Below, one piece after another: positions 37,301 through 51,600 of a DNA stretch of 64,000 nt. The notes below the pieces were generated by a model. That model was not told where the DNA came from and made no database searches. It saw nothing but the letters and a program-made list of their open reading frames with translations. The DNA lies in the NCBI GenBank assembly GCA_021397835.1, contig JAJFZO010000537.1, forward strand, positions 1,426,001 through 1,490,000. The letters are read 5' to 3'. The first letter of the stretch is position 1. Each line of letters starts with the position of its first letter. A program made the position numbers and the translations under genes. This DNA comes from Moringa oleifera (Eukaryota > Streptophyta > Magnoliopsida > Brassicales > Moringaceae).

Positions 37301-40300
37301 ATGTCTTCTAGCCAGAAATGGAAGTGTTCATGGTCTCTAGCGGCTATCATTGCTTCTACTGTAGTGCTGGTTTCGGTGGTGCATCTCTTCCTAGTTCCTG
37401 CCGTGCCTTCTTTTAATTACTTCAGTGCCTCGCAAATTCAGAACCCTTGTGGTCATATTAATGGGTCAGTGGAAGAAGTGGCAGTTAAGGGATCAAGTGA
37501 AAAGGCAAGAGACCCTGTTTCGTATAATTCACAAGAAGGCCTTGATGTAGATCACAGGCTTCCGGCTGATTCACATGGAGCTGTCATTTATCGAAATGCT
37601 ACTTGGAAGGCTGAGATTGGGCAGTGGCTGTCTGCTTGTGATGCAATTACTAGGGAAGCTGACATTATTGAGGTAAGAACACTGACTGTTGCTGTGTTTA
37701 TTGGTTTTAATTTTATGGCACATTTTCGATTTTTATTTGTCTGAGGTGATTCTTTTATAGAAATGATCAATGTCTACATCTTACTTGCTCACAGAGAAAT
37801 AAATTCTTTTGTTAATTTGGTCGTTTTTAAATTTCGAAGGGTAACTTCACTATGTAAGTCACAAATTTTACAATTATCTGTTGGCAGCCAATTGGTGGTA
37901 GGAGCTGTGCAAATGATTGCAGTGGTCAAGGTGTTTGCAATCGTGAATTGGGAGAATGTCGGTGCTTTCATGGATTTAATGGTGAGTAATTTTCTTTTTC
38001 CTTCCTGCATCAGTTATTTCAGTTAGGAAAAAGAGATTTCATGCTTATGTCAGAATGAATGTACATGCATGCACTCAAAGCAACCTAAGGGAAGTGGGAT
38101 ATTTTATTTTGCTCGTTCTAAGTTGAGTTTCAAATCATTAACTGTTTAGTACTGTTTCATTTGAACAATATTCCTTCTTCCCTTAGTCAAAGTTCCTACA
38201 TTATACGAAATTGAGTCCCTTCTCGCCATCCCTTTCTAAGTTTTGGATGTATTGTCAACTATGTCTCCAGCAAAAATCTGAATGTAAGAACCATATATAG
38301 AAATTAAATCCTTAATCCACTTTTATGATGATGAGTAGTTAATAACATTGAAATTCTAAAATGTCCCCCCAGTAGCAGATCCTACTCATGAACATTTATC
38401 TAATTATTGTGCAACAAAATGATGAAAATCTTTTGCTTTCTTTATAAGCTTTTTTGGCACTGCTCTTGTATCCCTCTTCATTAAATAGACTTGCACCCCA
38501 TCTTTTTGTTGTCTTATAAGGAAAAGGAAAAAGATAAATCATGTGTTATTTGGATTACATGTTCGTTAACTTAAAATTTATCATAAACAGAAAGATAGCA
38601 GGAAAAGAGGGGGAAAAAAAAAAAAAAAAACAGAAGTGAGACAAAGAAAATAAAGAACTTACAATGTTATGCTTCTCTGGTAATTGTTAACTAAACTATA
38701 GCTGCTGATAACAGGGGATGGATGCTCAGAGAGACTGGACTTGACTTGCAATCACCCAAACACTCCTGAGCTACCATATGGCCGATGGGTTGTGTCAATT
38801 TGTTCTGCTAAGTGTGACACAACAAGAGCAATGTGCTTTTGTGGAGAAGGCACAAAATATCCTAATCGTCCTGTGGCTGAGGCTTGCGGGTTTCAAGTGA
38901 AGTAAGTATCATCAGATTCTCAACGTAGCATTCTTGTTGTTTCTCCGTTGCCCTTGAACATTACCGGTCTGAACTCCCTGCATTTACGTCTCTTTCAGCT
39001 TACCTTCTGAGCCTGGAGGACCCAAACTGACTGATTGGTCAAAAGCTGACCTGGATAATATTTTTACTACTAATACCAGCAAACCAGGGTGGTGTAACGT
39101 GGATCCAGCTGAAGCATATGCTTCCAAGGTGAAATTCAAACAGGAATGTGATTGTAAATATGATTGTCTCTGGGGGCGGTTCTGTGAAGTGCCTGTGCAA
39201 TGCACTTGTATTAATCAGTGTTCTGGACATGGACATTGCCGTGGTGGATTTTGTCAGGTAAATGATTTTATTATTGATTAATCATCCCAAAATTGGTAAT
39301 TTACTTGTCTGTATCTTGAAATTCATGGGTGAAACTAGCAACATTTTGCGGTAAAAGTGTAGAAATTGTAAATATCAGCATTGGGAGTAAAGTAAAATTT
39401 AGATATTCAGTTAAATACAGAGAATATACTTTGAAAAGCCAATAGACCAATATTCATCAATTAGGGGGTATTAAAAGCACTGAAGTTTGCAAAAGGTTAC
39501 ATAAATTGCAGTGTAATGCAAGGACTTATTTTGAATGTTCTCCATGAGAAAATGGGTGTAAATTAGGTGAACAACAGCTATTCTGTGATGAAGGCCAAGT
39601 CTCAATTGATTTGGAGTGACTAGGAAGTCAATAATGAAGGGATGAAAAGTTTGGCTATTCATTTGAGCCATTCATTTTCTTCTGCTAAACTTGCATATGA
39701 TAACTCAAATTTAATTGTGGCATGAACTCAGATTTTTTTTTTTAAAAGATTATTTCAGAAATATCCTCTTCTAGGTGGAACATACCATCATTCATGTGCG
39801 GTGTCTTCTAAATGTCATAAAACTGACTTCCAAAGCCTTGAAATCTTTTGTGAGTGTGCATGTATGTTTGTGATTTGCATGTTATTCTTTGGATTGATTT
39901 CTAACCTTTCATTGACCTACTTTGATCAATTGGTGATGGCTTAAAAATTACGGTATGCTTACCATATTGCTATGATTAATGGTTGCTTCTGATCACAATC
40001 ATTCTCATCAGAGTATTTCAATCAAGGGAAACTTAGCCAACTGTGTCTTAGATGCTATATAAGCTAGAAAACTCTATACCTTACTTCTTCTTTCAAGTTT
40101 GTTTTTCTGAGTTATTACAAGATTGCCATCAATTAGCTGTTTTCTTTCTCATAGATATGGATATATATGCTTGTTGATATTGTTCAAATTTCTAGTGTGC
40201 TTCCTTTTTTCATAAATATGGATACATCTATTAATTAATAATATCCACTAAAACCAGTTTATATCTTCAGTGTGACAATGGCTGGTATGGTGTGGACTGT

Positions 40301-43300
40301 AGTATTCCTTCTGTTGTTTCATCAGTTGGAAAGTGGCCTCAGTGGCTTCGCCCAGCACAGGTTAATGTTCCTGGTAATCCATATCTCACGGGAAATCTCG
40401 TTAATCTCAGTGCTATGGTGAAAAAGAGAAGGCCTCTCATCTATGTCTATGATCTACCCCCAGTATTCAACAGCTTACTCCTTGAGGTTTGAGTGAGCAC
40501 TTTATTTTGTCTTTCTTTTTACTTTCTCCTTTTGGTTTTTTGTACACTTTAAGAGTAAACTTTTCATGTTTCTTACTGGTACTGTAGGGGCGACATTTTA
40601 AGTTCGAGTGCATTAACAGAATCTATGATGACAAGAATGCAACAATCTGGACGGACCAATTGTATGGTGCCCAGGTATTACTTTAATGGGATTCTCCTCA
40701 AATTAACTTGTAAAAATAAAGTTGCTAAGAGAATTCTGTATTTTAATGCTTTATTTGCAGATGGCGCTTTATGAAAGCATATTAGCCAGTCCCTTTCGAA
40801 CACTAAATGCTGAAGAGGCAGATTTTTTCTTTGTTCCTGTTCTTGATGCGTGCATTATAACTCGTGCTGATGATGCACCTTACTTAAGTATGCAGGTACT
40901 CTATTATGACAATAACTCTGTTGCAGCCTTTTTTTTTTTTTTAAATCAAATCATAGCTTGCAACTTTTATCATACCGTGCTCTCTACACAGTAGCTTTTC
41001 TCAAAATCTCAAAAGGTGCCGAGATGTAATCCTGCTCCAGTTGGGGATCCTTGTGGCATTAGAGGATCCAGCTATAGGAGAAACAAGGAATGGAGAGCTT
41101 GCCCTTTTTTTTTTGCCCGATTCTTTTGAATGTTGGTTTTAAGAATGATTGATTGTACTAGTCCGACCCTTAATGCCAAACCTAAGAACAGACAGATAAT
41201 GCATTCCACTTACTGGACAAGGTTACACGGTTGGTCTGTGACACCTGAATATCAAAGGCATACCTGGGGTGATCTTGTAGTTCCTACAAAGTGGAGAAAT
41301 GGGCCAAGTCTAGGGATTTTCCTTCCTTTTGTCGCATTTCACTTGAAGAGTTGAAAGGAGACAGTGTATCAAGCTGTTCACAAGGGCCAACTTGATCTTC
41401 TTCCCTAGGGACCATAGATGAGGGAACTTCATAAAATCGCCATCTCAAACCACCATCCATGCATGATCCATGCATCGGACAAATTGGCCATCCTACTTCT
41501 ATGTTCTTGACAGCCATTCTTTGTCTCAGTAGTTATTCAGTGGCATGTTTCAGCCATCTTTTCCATTACTTAAAAAAGTGAGCATTGGTTTAAGTACAAG
41601 ACACTGTGGTTACTGCCTGGACAATTAGACATCCACCCTGCAATTGTGACGAGCCAATCGCAAGAGCGAAGCTCTCCCTGCCGAGCTTTATCCTACCGAG
41701 CCAATTGGAGCATGCCTGAAGGACTCAAATCCTTCTTCTATTCTTTTCCTTGGCACAGCTAATCCATCCTAGACTTGAGACATAGACTTTGCCTGTGAAG
41801 TAAATGATTGCTCCTATGGTCCAACCTATTGGAAGAGAATAAAGAGATTCACTTTTGAAAGATACATCTCTTTTGAACGCAGAATGTAACTCTTTGTTGT
41901 ATTGCATTCTCCAAGTGTGCTTATTCCCCCTTCTTCCTTACCATGGAAAAATGGTTTTCGAATAACTCTGATGAAAAGAAAAAAGGGAGTGGTAAGAGAC
42001 CTTTCTAGCTCAACCTTAGACTCTCTATGATACTTTTTCAAACTTGCTCCCATTTCAAGTGAAGAGGTAGATAAATATACATATCTTATTGCACTTGCAA
42101 GGGTTTTTGTAGTGACTGAGGAGGTTGAAGACCTAGTTCTTTATCAGCTAGCCATTCTTCTTACAACTAGATCCAATGTCTTGGTCCTTGGGGAAAGGAC
42201 AAAGAATGTCATGTTCTTCCTTTAGGAAGGGAGGATTGTGACAATATTATTGATAATAGCTTTCTCCAGGCCTTGGTAGAAAAGAAGAAAGAAAGGCTGA
42301 AGCCATGTGATCCCTTCATCACATTAGAATGAAAGGGTAATCTCGTAATTCTATGCTTGTGAGGTTACGTCGGTTAGTGCTCCATTCTACTTTCCCATTG
42401 AAGCAGAACCTAAACTTGTGCTTGAGATAATTTTCCACACAATAATAAAGGATTAATGGATTACCAAGAAAAGAGGAGCCATGATGGTGCCCTCTGGGCC
42501 ACCTGGATCCCACAAGTGAATAGAATGTTGAATTTACATTGGATCACCTAAATTGCCTTGTTTATCTTTCTCAGGGGAAGTTTAGTTTCAAAATTGGTCA
42601 GAACACGAGTATGCTGTGCTGATGTGCCTTGGATTTTCTATGTCTTAGAGTTAGTAGTTGATGAGCACATTGAACTTTCCATGCAATTGAGACCCTAATA
42701 GCCTAGGCACAATGATGCAATTATCTGGAGTGTACCATGCCATTGAGTTGATAACCCTTTGTGTGTGGCTACTGATGTGGCCCCATTATGCCAAGCCAAC
42801 AACGAGAGAAACCTCATCCCTCTATTTTTTGCACCCTTGTGTCCCTCATGTGTGGCAACATGGGGTGTGAAAGGTGATCCTATCAACTGGTTCCAGCCTA
42901 GCATGATAAGCTCACAACCTTGGTCTTACTTTACTGTCGAGAAAAGGAGAAAAAATAAAAAAAAAAGACCTCCATTTGGAAAAACTAGTTTTACATCTGA
43001 AACAAAGAAACCAAATCCTAAATCATGTAATCATAAATGTGGATGATAAAAGTGGATGTCCCACCTTCTGCATGCTCACTGATGAGAATTCCGGGGAATG
43101 GGGCACCATTGGTGTTTAACCCAAAGCAAGAATTAATGGAATTTAAGGCCATGGGCTTTGCGATATAGAGTTGCAGACGATGTTGATGTTTGATGATGAC
43201 TTGGAAGGGCCTTAAGAAAGAAATTCAAAGATTGAAATTTTTTAAATATTTATTCTGGTCTTTACCATCTAGAATTCTTTGATGAACTATAAAAAGAATC

Positions 43301-46300
43301 CACATCGGACCACCCAAGCCCAAAAGAAAGGGAAAAAAAAAAAGAAAAAAGAGGAACTCAGTAAAAGGACATCTGTGAATGCATTTGTACATGTCTCTTC
43401 TTTCAGAAACACAGATTTTACTCGAAGACTTGACATTATCTTTGTGTCCAGTCATAAGAATATTCTCTTTTTTTTTTTTTAATGAAATCTCATTGAAGCT
43501 TTTTCTTTTTCTTCTTTTTTTCTTTGTATAACCAGTAAGTTCATTGCTGTCTGTTTTGCAGAATGCTTTGAATTATCTCTTGACCTCATATCTTTTGTGC
43601 TTCTATTAAGCTTTATTAAGGAGTTCCAGCTAGCAATGAGGCTCCGCCTCACTGTTTGTTGCTTTTCTTTGCTTGCAAATATAACCAAATTAATATGCAT
43701 ATTACCTTGAATTTCAGGAACATGAGGGTTTGAGAAGCTCTCTCACTTTGGATTTCTATAAGAAGGCGTATCATCACATTGTTGAGCAATATTCTTTTTG
43801 GAACCGCTCGTCAGGGAGAGACCATATTTGGGTATGTTACTCTGAGAAAATTAAAAGCACTAAATTCATTCTCTTTTGTGGTTAACATAACATTTCAATG
43901 TGCATGCTAATTGATCACCTTTTATGCCTGAAGGCAGTTTTTTTCATGGGATGAAGGTGCTTGCTATGCTCCTAAGGAGATATGGAATAGCATGATGTTG
44001 GTTCACTGGGGTAATACGAATTCAAAGCATAACCATTCAACAACAGCCTATTGGGCTGACAACTGGGACAGGATTTCTTCTGATAGGAGAGGAAATCATC
44101 CATGCTTTGACCCTTTTAAAGACCTTGTGCTTCCAGCTTGGAAGCGACCTGATGTCACTGCACTGAGTGCCAGACTTTGGGCTAGGTATATGTAAATATT
44201 GATTGGATTGTTCAATTTCTTAAGTTTTCTCGTCCATTCTATTTTCTCTTTTAGGAGTGTGCATGTTGCCTGGGGCAGGGTGTAAGCTGGCAGGAAGGAG
44301 GGGCTTGGTTGAACATGTGCATATTTCAATTTGTGTCAGCAAACTCATGTCCTAATCATTTATTTTCAGGTCTCGTGAAGAGCGAAAGATATTGTTCTAC
44401 TTCAATGGGAACCTTGGATCAGCCTACCAGAACGGAAGACCAGAAGATTCGTATGTTTAACTAAACAATTGTTTTCAAGTCCTGAATAATGCTGATTTGC
44501 TTAAAATAGAATATGAAAACCCAGTGAATTTAACTCAAATCAGCCACTTCTCTTTTTCTTCTGTCCTCGTTCTTCCTTTTCTTTTTCCTTTCTCCTTCCT
44601 TCTTTTTAGATATCTAAAATGAACAAATTTGAAACATTTTACAAATGGTATGTTGTAAAAATATATGAATCTGAACTTCCTTTAGTCCATTAAGAAGCCA
44701 TTCCTTTGCCTGTGTAATTAACAGACATTTTGACCTGGTCTAGACATGGCCATCTTTGATTGGTTGGTTTCTAGTTCTCCAGTGGTAGCTGATGTAGACT
44801 AACTGTTACAAGTTTTTCAAAAGGTCTATTCATTAGTTTGATAGTATTTATGCAGGTATAGCATGGGCATCAGACAGAAACTGGCTGAAGAGTTTGGGTC
44901 AAGCCCTAACAAGGAAGGAAAGCTTGGGAAACAACATGCAGCTGATGTAATTGTGACCCCGCTACGTTCTGAAAATTATCTCGAGGATTTAGCCAGTTCA
45001 GTTTTCTGTGGGGTATTTCCTGGAGATGGTTGGAGTGGTCGAATGGAAGACAGTGTTTTGCAGGGGTGCATTCCTGTGATCATTCAGGTAGCATGATTCT
45101 GCATCTTGTTTCTCAACCAATTGAAGTTATGTCGATGATGCTACTGCAAACTTTTACCTTCTAATGTAGACTTTCTGAAATTTTATTTTCAAAATGTTAG
45201 TTCATTATGGACACAGACAAACAAAAGATAATGATGAATTTTCTCCTTAAATCCATTTTCTTCCTTTATGTTTAGGATGGGATCTTCCTGCCCTATGAGA
45301 ATGTGCTCAACTATGAGAGCTTTGCCGTTCGGATACATGAAGATGAAATTCCAAATCTGATAAAGATTCTTCGGGTGATCGTTTGGTTCATAGCGATTTC
45401 TTTTAATCTTGGGACTAATTAGGAAACTTAAAAGTTGACTGATTGAAGTCTTTTTATCTCACAGGGATTCAATGAGACGGAGATAAAATTCAAGTTGAGC
45501 AATGTTCAAAAAGTCTGGCAGAGGTTCTTATATCGAGATTCTGTTTTGCTTGAAGCTAAGAGGCAGAAAACTACTTTTGGGCGTTTGGCAGATTGGGCAG
45601 CTGAATATTTGCACTTAATTGAAGATGATGTCTTTGCCACATTTGTACAGGTAGATTTCGTACCATATTGAGTGCTCTTTAGTCTCAAATATTTGGAAAC
45701 CAGAAGTTGACGTCTTTTATTCTAATTTTCGTATTGGTCTGTTTTTTATATTTGATATTTGTGCCATATATTATAGCAGAAAGATAGAAGATAAAGAATT
45801 AAAAAAAAAAAAATCTTGTGAATGCTGTAGCATATATTGCTGAATTTTTAAAATCCTGGCAACACTTATTTCTCAATATAGTACGAATTAGCTATCGTGG
45901 ATTACATGACATGAGACATGGTAAATTTTAGTTAAATGTACATGTCCTTGGAATTCCAGTGAGGTCTTTTAATAACCCTTTTTTTTTTATAGGAGTGCTG
46001 TGGGTAAAGAAAAACTTTGGAAATGTGAAATGTATTGACACGGTCTGGGGTGCATATAGTTTCTGACATGAGTGGTATTAGGTTCTGTTGGAAGCACACT
46101 CATGTCAAGTTGTCATGAATAATTAGACTGTAGAATTACACCATTAAGTGTAAAGTATTATTTTCTGTTGGAACCATAAGCTCAAGTCAGATAATAGCTG
46201 CATCAGTAGTTCTGAATAATTGGATGGTATAATGATGCCATCAAGTGCACACATTTACAGCTGACAGCAAAATTATTAGGTTTTGTTGGAAATATATGCT

Positions 46301-47163
46301 TCACATGAGATCATAGTTGTGAATATTCTATTTGTTCATGGAGAGTACTTGGAAGATTAAAATATCATGTTAGCTAACTGAAGTTGGCCTACTATGTAAA
46401 CTTTTCATTTGTTTCTGAGATGTTTGGATATGTTGCCAGAGTTGAATTTGTCCATCTTTATTGAGTGTATTCTGAAGTAAGTTCTCCACTAATAATGGTG
46501 ATCTAGCAAAAGCATTTAAAACATTATTCATTTACCACATCCTAGATTTCACATGTTTTCGAAATTATTCAGGAAATATTTGGTTTGGTTTTTCTTTAAA
46601 ACAGAATCGTTCATGTGAATTTTCCTGAGAATAAGTTTTTGCTACTATAGCAAGTGAAAATTTGATGATAATCTGGTTAGGCAGATGTTGTCCTGGATTC
46701 ACATCCCAGTGAATGACAAAGTTTCTATTATTTGGGAATGAAAATTTTATCGAGTGGCAATTTGTTGAGTCATGAGATTGGTTTCTTTACCCTTTTGTGA
46801 GGTCGTCAATTTTTTGAAATCTTTCATTACCATAGTAGGGTAGTTTCAAGTGTCGAGTGTAGAACTGATTTCTTATGTCATAATTTCTTCTTGATCTTCT
46901 TGAGGCCCACGTGTCTATGTGTTACTTCTATTATTTTCACTATATCTTGTGTGCTTTAGGGTTCAAATACACAAGGAATAGAACTTAATCATGTGATTAT
47001 GTCACATGCTTGATTATTATATTTCATGATCCTGCTCACTAATTGAAGTTGTCTTCACAAGGTATTGCACTACAAGCTACACAATGACCCTTGGAGACGA
47101 AAACTTGTTCGTCTGCAAAAAGACTATGGTTTACCAGACAAATGTTTGATAAGAACCAGCTGA
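37301..47163 (+). CDS. ExAD: GT47/exostosin-family glycosyltransferase with EGF-like modules; extensin arabinosyltransferase ExAD type
   Basis: Fourteen coding exons: 37301-37672, 37888-37981, 38715-38901, 38999-39257, 40271-40486, 40588-40674, 40761-40895, 43718-43831, 43938-44185, 44370-44450, 44856-45087, 45276-45374, 45465-45650, 47062-47163. All borders are GT-AG and phases join to 803 aa. Residues 12-36 form one hydrophobic signal anchor (type II Golgi protein). Cys-rich EGF-like modules lie near residues 131-155 ([21 protein letters not shown]) and 268-315 ([30 protein letters not shown]). The exostosin domain starts near residue 357 ([11 protein letters not shown]) and includes [55 protein letters not shown] and [20 protein letters not shown]. 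This architecture matches Arabidopsis At3g57630 (ExAD), reported to add the fourth arabinose to extensin hydroxyproline arabinans. The start is the only ATG that leads into the anchor in frame. Family is certain; the exact activity rests on the orthology. Confidence 0.95.
40896..43717. other. Expanded ExAD intron 7 with unidentified inserted DNA
   Basis: At 2.8 kb this is the longest intron of the gene and, from about 41000 to 43210, it is visibly less AT-rich than its neighbours. It has no intact gene. One minus-strand frame (41517-41284) with [20 protein letters not shown] looks coding-like but matches no family I know. The remaining frames are short. I could not find terminal repeats or a target duplication, so it is probably an old insertion of unknown type. 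Confidence 0.5.
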
Positions 47164-47570
47164 GGATCTGTAAGCTGATTTGGGGAGATTTTTGCTGCTT
47201 AAGGGTTCAACAGGTATTGCATTTTATGTTCAGGAGATTCAAAAGCAAATACCACCCAACTAGATTGTCACTCTGAAAACCGAATATTGTGAAGACATGC
47301 TTTCATCAGGCCAAAATTTTGACCCAACATAGGTGGACAAAAGATTATTTTTGAAAAAAAAGTTTTTTCTTTTTAAAAATAAATTTCTCTTTCGGATATG
47401 GTTTGCTTATTATTTCAGCTTGAGAACCTATTATAATCAGGAAAGAAACAGGAGTAAAGCCCATTCTTTATTGGTGTTACCGTCAATCATTGTTTATTGT
47501 TACCAAGGAGCTAGTGTTCAATGTCAATTAGCTAGAAATAATAAATATTATGTTTTCTATTAAAAAATTT
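47164..47570 (+). other. Probable ExAD 3' UTR
   Basis: Sequence after the TGA at 47161-47163 stays of genic composition for about 400 bases. It includes an AATAAATATT string near 47538 that could direct polyadenylation. The end is approximate. Confidence 0.4.
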
Positions 47571-50138
47571 TGTTATGCGTATATTATTTAAAGAGGAAAT
47601 GCACATTATGATATTAAAAATTAATTTTTGGAATCATTGTTATATTATTAAATTGCTCTATTAAATTAGTTTACAACTCTGTTGTTTTTCAATTTGAACT
47701 CTTTAAGTATCTGTTGGTTCAGTTGTATTTATAAGGTTTTAATTTCATTTAATTTAAATTTTGTTAAAAAATTAAAAAATTTGAGATATTTAAATAAAGA
47801 TTTCATTCAATGAAATTTGATTTGAAATTCTCAAATTTAAAGAAATATTTAAGTTATCATTATACAAACATAGATTTTTTAAATTAAAAATATTTTTAAA
47901 AAATTACAGTGTCAGAAACTTAAAAAATTTGTAAAAAATAACTTTGTGACGAAAATTGTTCAAATTCAAAGGATAGATTTAAATAAAATGCATAATTTAT
48001 GTAAGATATTTTAATAAAAAAAATATTATTAATTTTTTATAATCATTTGAATTAAAATTTAAATTTGAAAAACTCATGAAAAGATAACTTATAAGTTAAC
48101 AATTATTTGAGTTGAAGGTTTAGGTTTTAAATAAAATTTAAAATTTATTTGGGTTATTTTAAAAGCATTTCAATAGCGAAAATATTATTAATTTTAATAG
48201 TCGTTTGAATTAAAGTTTAAATTAAATTAAATTAAAACAAATTGAAACATTAGAAGTATAATTGAATCTAGAAAGCACGTATAGTTTACACTTTTTAATA
48301 TGTATATATATATGTATATATATATATACCTTATCATTTTATATAATAAAATTTAAGCAATATAAAAAAAAAAACCTAAAGTAAACTAGCTTTTCAATTT
48401 AAATCTTAATATATTGATTAGATTAATTATATATTTTATCTTTTAATTTAGTTTATATTAGATTTTAATTTCGTGAAATATAAAAGTAGTTTCATTATTA
48501 AAATATCTCAAAAATAACTCAAATACATTATACGCTTTACTTTAAATTTAATTTTTAATTTTTAATAATTTTAATTAATAAATAATTTTTTATAAATATT
48601 TAAAATTTTATCAATGTAAAATTTTTTTAAAAAATATTTTTAATACTCAAGATATTTGAAATTTTTTTAGATAGCTTGAATTTTATTTCGTAAAAATTTT
48701 TAAATCAAAATTCATTGTATAAGATTTTTTAATTTAAATATTCTTAAAAAAATTACAATATGATCTAATTTTAACCAAATCAAAAATTTTCAAGTTAATA
48801 TTTGTTGTACCATATCTTAATTTAGATAACCTTTAAGAAAAAACATTAATGGTAAAGTCGGAATTGAATCAAATTAAAACATTATGCGTAAAATTGATAT
48901 GACTCATGAGAATGTAAAGCAAAAAATCAAAGTATACTTTAAAGTTTTTTTTAATATGTTTACACCAAAACTTATATATGTCTTTATAAGAAAAAAAAAT
49001 TATTGTATCAAATGATCTTATTGATCATAGTTTAATTGGTATCATCATTTTTCAAATTAAAAAATAAATATAAAATATTAATTAGTAAAATGTAATTCAC
49101 ATGACATGAATTAGCTTTATTCTATCAAAGAATGATTAATGTACTTTTTACAAATCAGTTATGAAAGTAAGAGTTGAATTTGAAATATATATATAAAAAA
49201 AACACAATAATCTTATGCCTATAAAAATTAAATGAAAGAAACAGTACAAATTTCTATTTTATATGTGATGTAAAGAAAAAATGAACAAATTTTCATTAGG
49301 ATAAAAGATATAAATTTGAAATGTGAGATATATTTAAAGATGTAATGATCAAATTCTTTTGGATCAATTACAAAACTACATATTTGTACAAATTTTAAAA
49401 TTGTATCAATTAAAAATATATATTTTAGTATTTTTTTAATTTGATATTTTTGCTTCATTTTTAATTTTTGTAGTTTTTAACATGCGAAAATTGATGATCA
49501 TATATATATATATATATATATATAGTGATGATCATATTTTTGTGATAGTTAATCATCATTTTTTTTTACTCAATTCGATCCAATAAACTTGTATACTTTA
49601 CATAAACTTATGAGAAATTTCATTAGAAAGTGGGTATTTGATAAGGATGCCTTACCATCCCAATCCTTGTTTGTGAATTTATTTTTCATCTCATCTCATT
49701 CTTCATGTAACAAAAACAAGAATGAAGATGGAGAATCCTCATTCTTGAATGGGTAAAAAGAGAATCTTTATTCTTTGTTTATATCTTTTTTATTTGTATT
49801 TTAAAAAATATTTAATTTATTTTTTTAAAAAATTATTAAATTTAAATAAGTGTGAGTTAAAATTATTTAAAATTTAAGTTTAATTTAAAATAGATTTAAG
49901 TTTAAAATGAGTTTAAGGTTAATTTTAGTTTTAATCTAAAATTTAAAAAATATATATATATATATGCATATATAATAAAAAATTAAATAGGACGAATTTG
50001 GAATAGGAACAAGTTAGGGAGCATAATCCCTGCCCTTCGCTTTATTCTCATTTAGAAAAATTTGAAGAATCCTCATTCTTGTCATTTCTCTGTTTATACT
50101 CCTCATACTTGCCCCATTAAGGGTATGGTGCAGCGGAA
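47571..50138. other. AT-rich intergenic DNA
   Basis: Very A/T-rich with runs of TATATA near 48300. Nothing gene-like. Confidence 0.65.
49499..49524. repeat. (AT)n microsatellite
   Basis: About 13 perfect AT units. Confidence 0.9.
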
Positions 50139-50432
50139 TGTTTACTTATAGAAATAAGTGAAACAATAATAAAAAAATAAATTCAAAAATCATAATAAGA
50201 TCTTAAACTTTATAGAATAACTTTGATAAATGGATTGAACGGCTTGTAACTATTATAATAAATCTTTAAATAGTACAAAAACAAACAAGAAATAAAAAAT
50301 TTAATAAAAATAAGAAACTGACTTAGACTAGGAATGAAAAACCTCAGAAAAATAAGAAATTGATTTATATTAGAAAATTAAGTAAAAATAGTAATTAATC
50401 AAAATAGGATACTAATGTTCGTATGTACTGCA
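50139..50432 (-). repeat. 3' LTR of the deleted gypsy element
   Basis: On the plus strand it runs TGTTTACTTATAGAA to CGTATGTACTGCA, with TG...CA ends. It aligns along its length with 53200-53510, including AATAATAAAAAAATAAATTC and TAAATCTTTAAATAGT. Confidence 0.75.
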
Positions 50433-50459
50433 TTAATCCCTTCCACTTTAAAGAAAATA

Positions 50460-50840
50460 AGATTTTGAGTTTTGTGGCTAAAAAAAAAAAAATCATATGA
50501 GAGAAAATACTCAAAGATATTAGCAACATTAAAAGTATTAGTAATATTCGTATTAGCTAAAAGATCGATTTTGTAAACGTTATTACTAATCTTTTGAAGA
50601 ACATGAAACAGAACAATCTTCTTATCTTTGAACTTATTGAATGTGTCAATAAAAAGATAATATTTTCAAAAATGAATCATCACCAAATCATTTTCATTGA
50701 ACAGATGTTACTCCATGTTACTATTGTGATGAGGATTAGCCTTTTTAAATTTTTTTTCACCTTTTACTAATTTGTTGAATACACTTTATATGCTCTTCAA
50801 CTTGAAGATTAACATCAGGGAAAGAAAGAAGATGAAGCAA
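50460..50840 (-). pseudogene. Gypsy integrase C-terminal remnant
   Basis: Minus-strand translation includes FNENDLVMIHF, TFNKFKDKKIVLFHVL, QKISNNVYKIDL and TFNVANIFEYF. This is the GPY/F-type end of gypsy integrase, located just before the 3' LTR. Confidence 0.75.
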
Positions 50841-51169
50841 ATTCATTGTATATCTTAAAATGCTAGGGGTAAATAACTTTAAAAAATAATTATATTTTTT
50901 AGAACGATTAAACATACTATTAAAAACAAACTCAAATTACGAAAGAGTGGTATCTCATTATTTTTGTTTATCTCCATTAATATATCGAATATGTGAAATT
51001 ACCTTTATTTTTGCCTTATCAACCTTTTGGATCTTGGGTGAAACCCAATAGTTACTTTATAGTGACCTTTCTTCACCAATATTATAATAAAGTTTAGCTC
51101 CTTAGCTTACTTACAGAGTTTTGAGCCTGTTATATTGGTGAATAACCATTTATCTTTCTTAATAACAGA

Positions 51170-51600
51170 ATTACTTTCCTAAGGTTAAGATTGTGATAAT
51201 AAAATAATCTTCTTGTCAAACCACTAAAAGATGAAGTTATTATCTTGTCCTTTATAAGTGGTACCAACATCGTAGAGCAATAGTCTTCGTAATAAGTTAC
51301 GACAAGCGTTCATATCCACCATATCGCATGTGATCTCATCTTTGTAATACCTCTCAATTGATAAAAAAAACCTTGCAAACTTCTAGCACTTTAGCTTTCG
51401 GATCTTTTTAATTCATATGATCTTGTCTGAAAAATAAATACTTCTCAATCTTCAAATTTAATGCTTTCATTAGAGCTTTGGAGATAACTTTCTTATTGTT
51501 GCCACTATTAATAATGATGCTGCATTCCTTATTACGAATAGTAGATCAGATATGAAAGATCTTATTTCTTTAAAAGTTATCAGATTTCGTTAGGGCAAAC
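51170..51600 (-). pseudogene. Gypsy retropepsin-like remnant
   Basis: Minus-strand pieces are KIFHI, NKECSIIINSGNNKKVISKA and LNLKIEKY. Later come HMRYGGYERL in one frame (the CDVVDMNAC segment in another) and NLLRRLLLYDVGTTYKGQDN. The usual catalytic DSG/DGG reads NSG, so the Asp is lost. Confidence 0.7.

Noticed and set aside
37763..38026. 87-codon ORF over ExAD exon 2
   Set aside because: Wrong frame; the true exon 37888-37981 encodes the EGF-like [12 protein letters not shown] segment in another frame.
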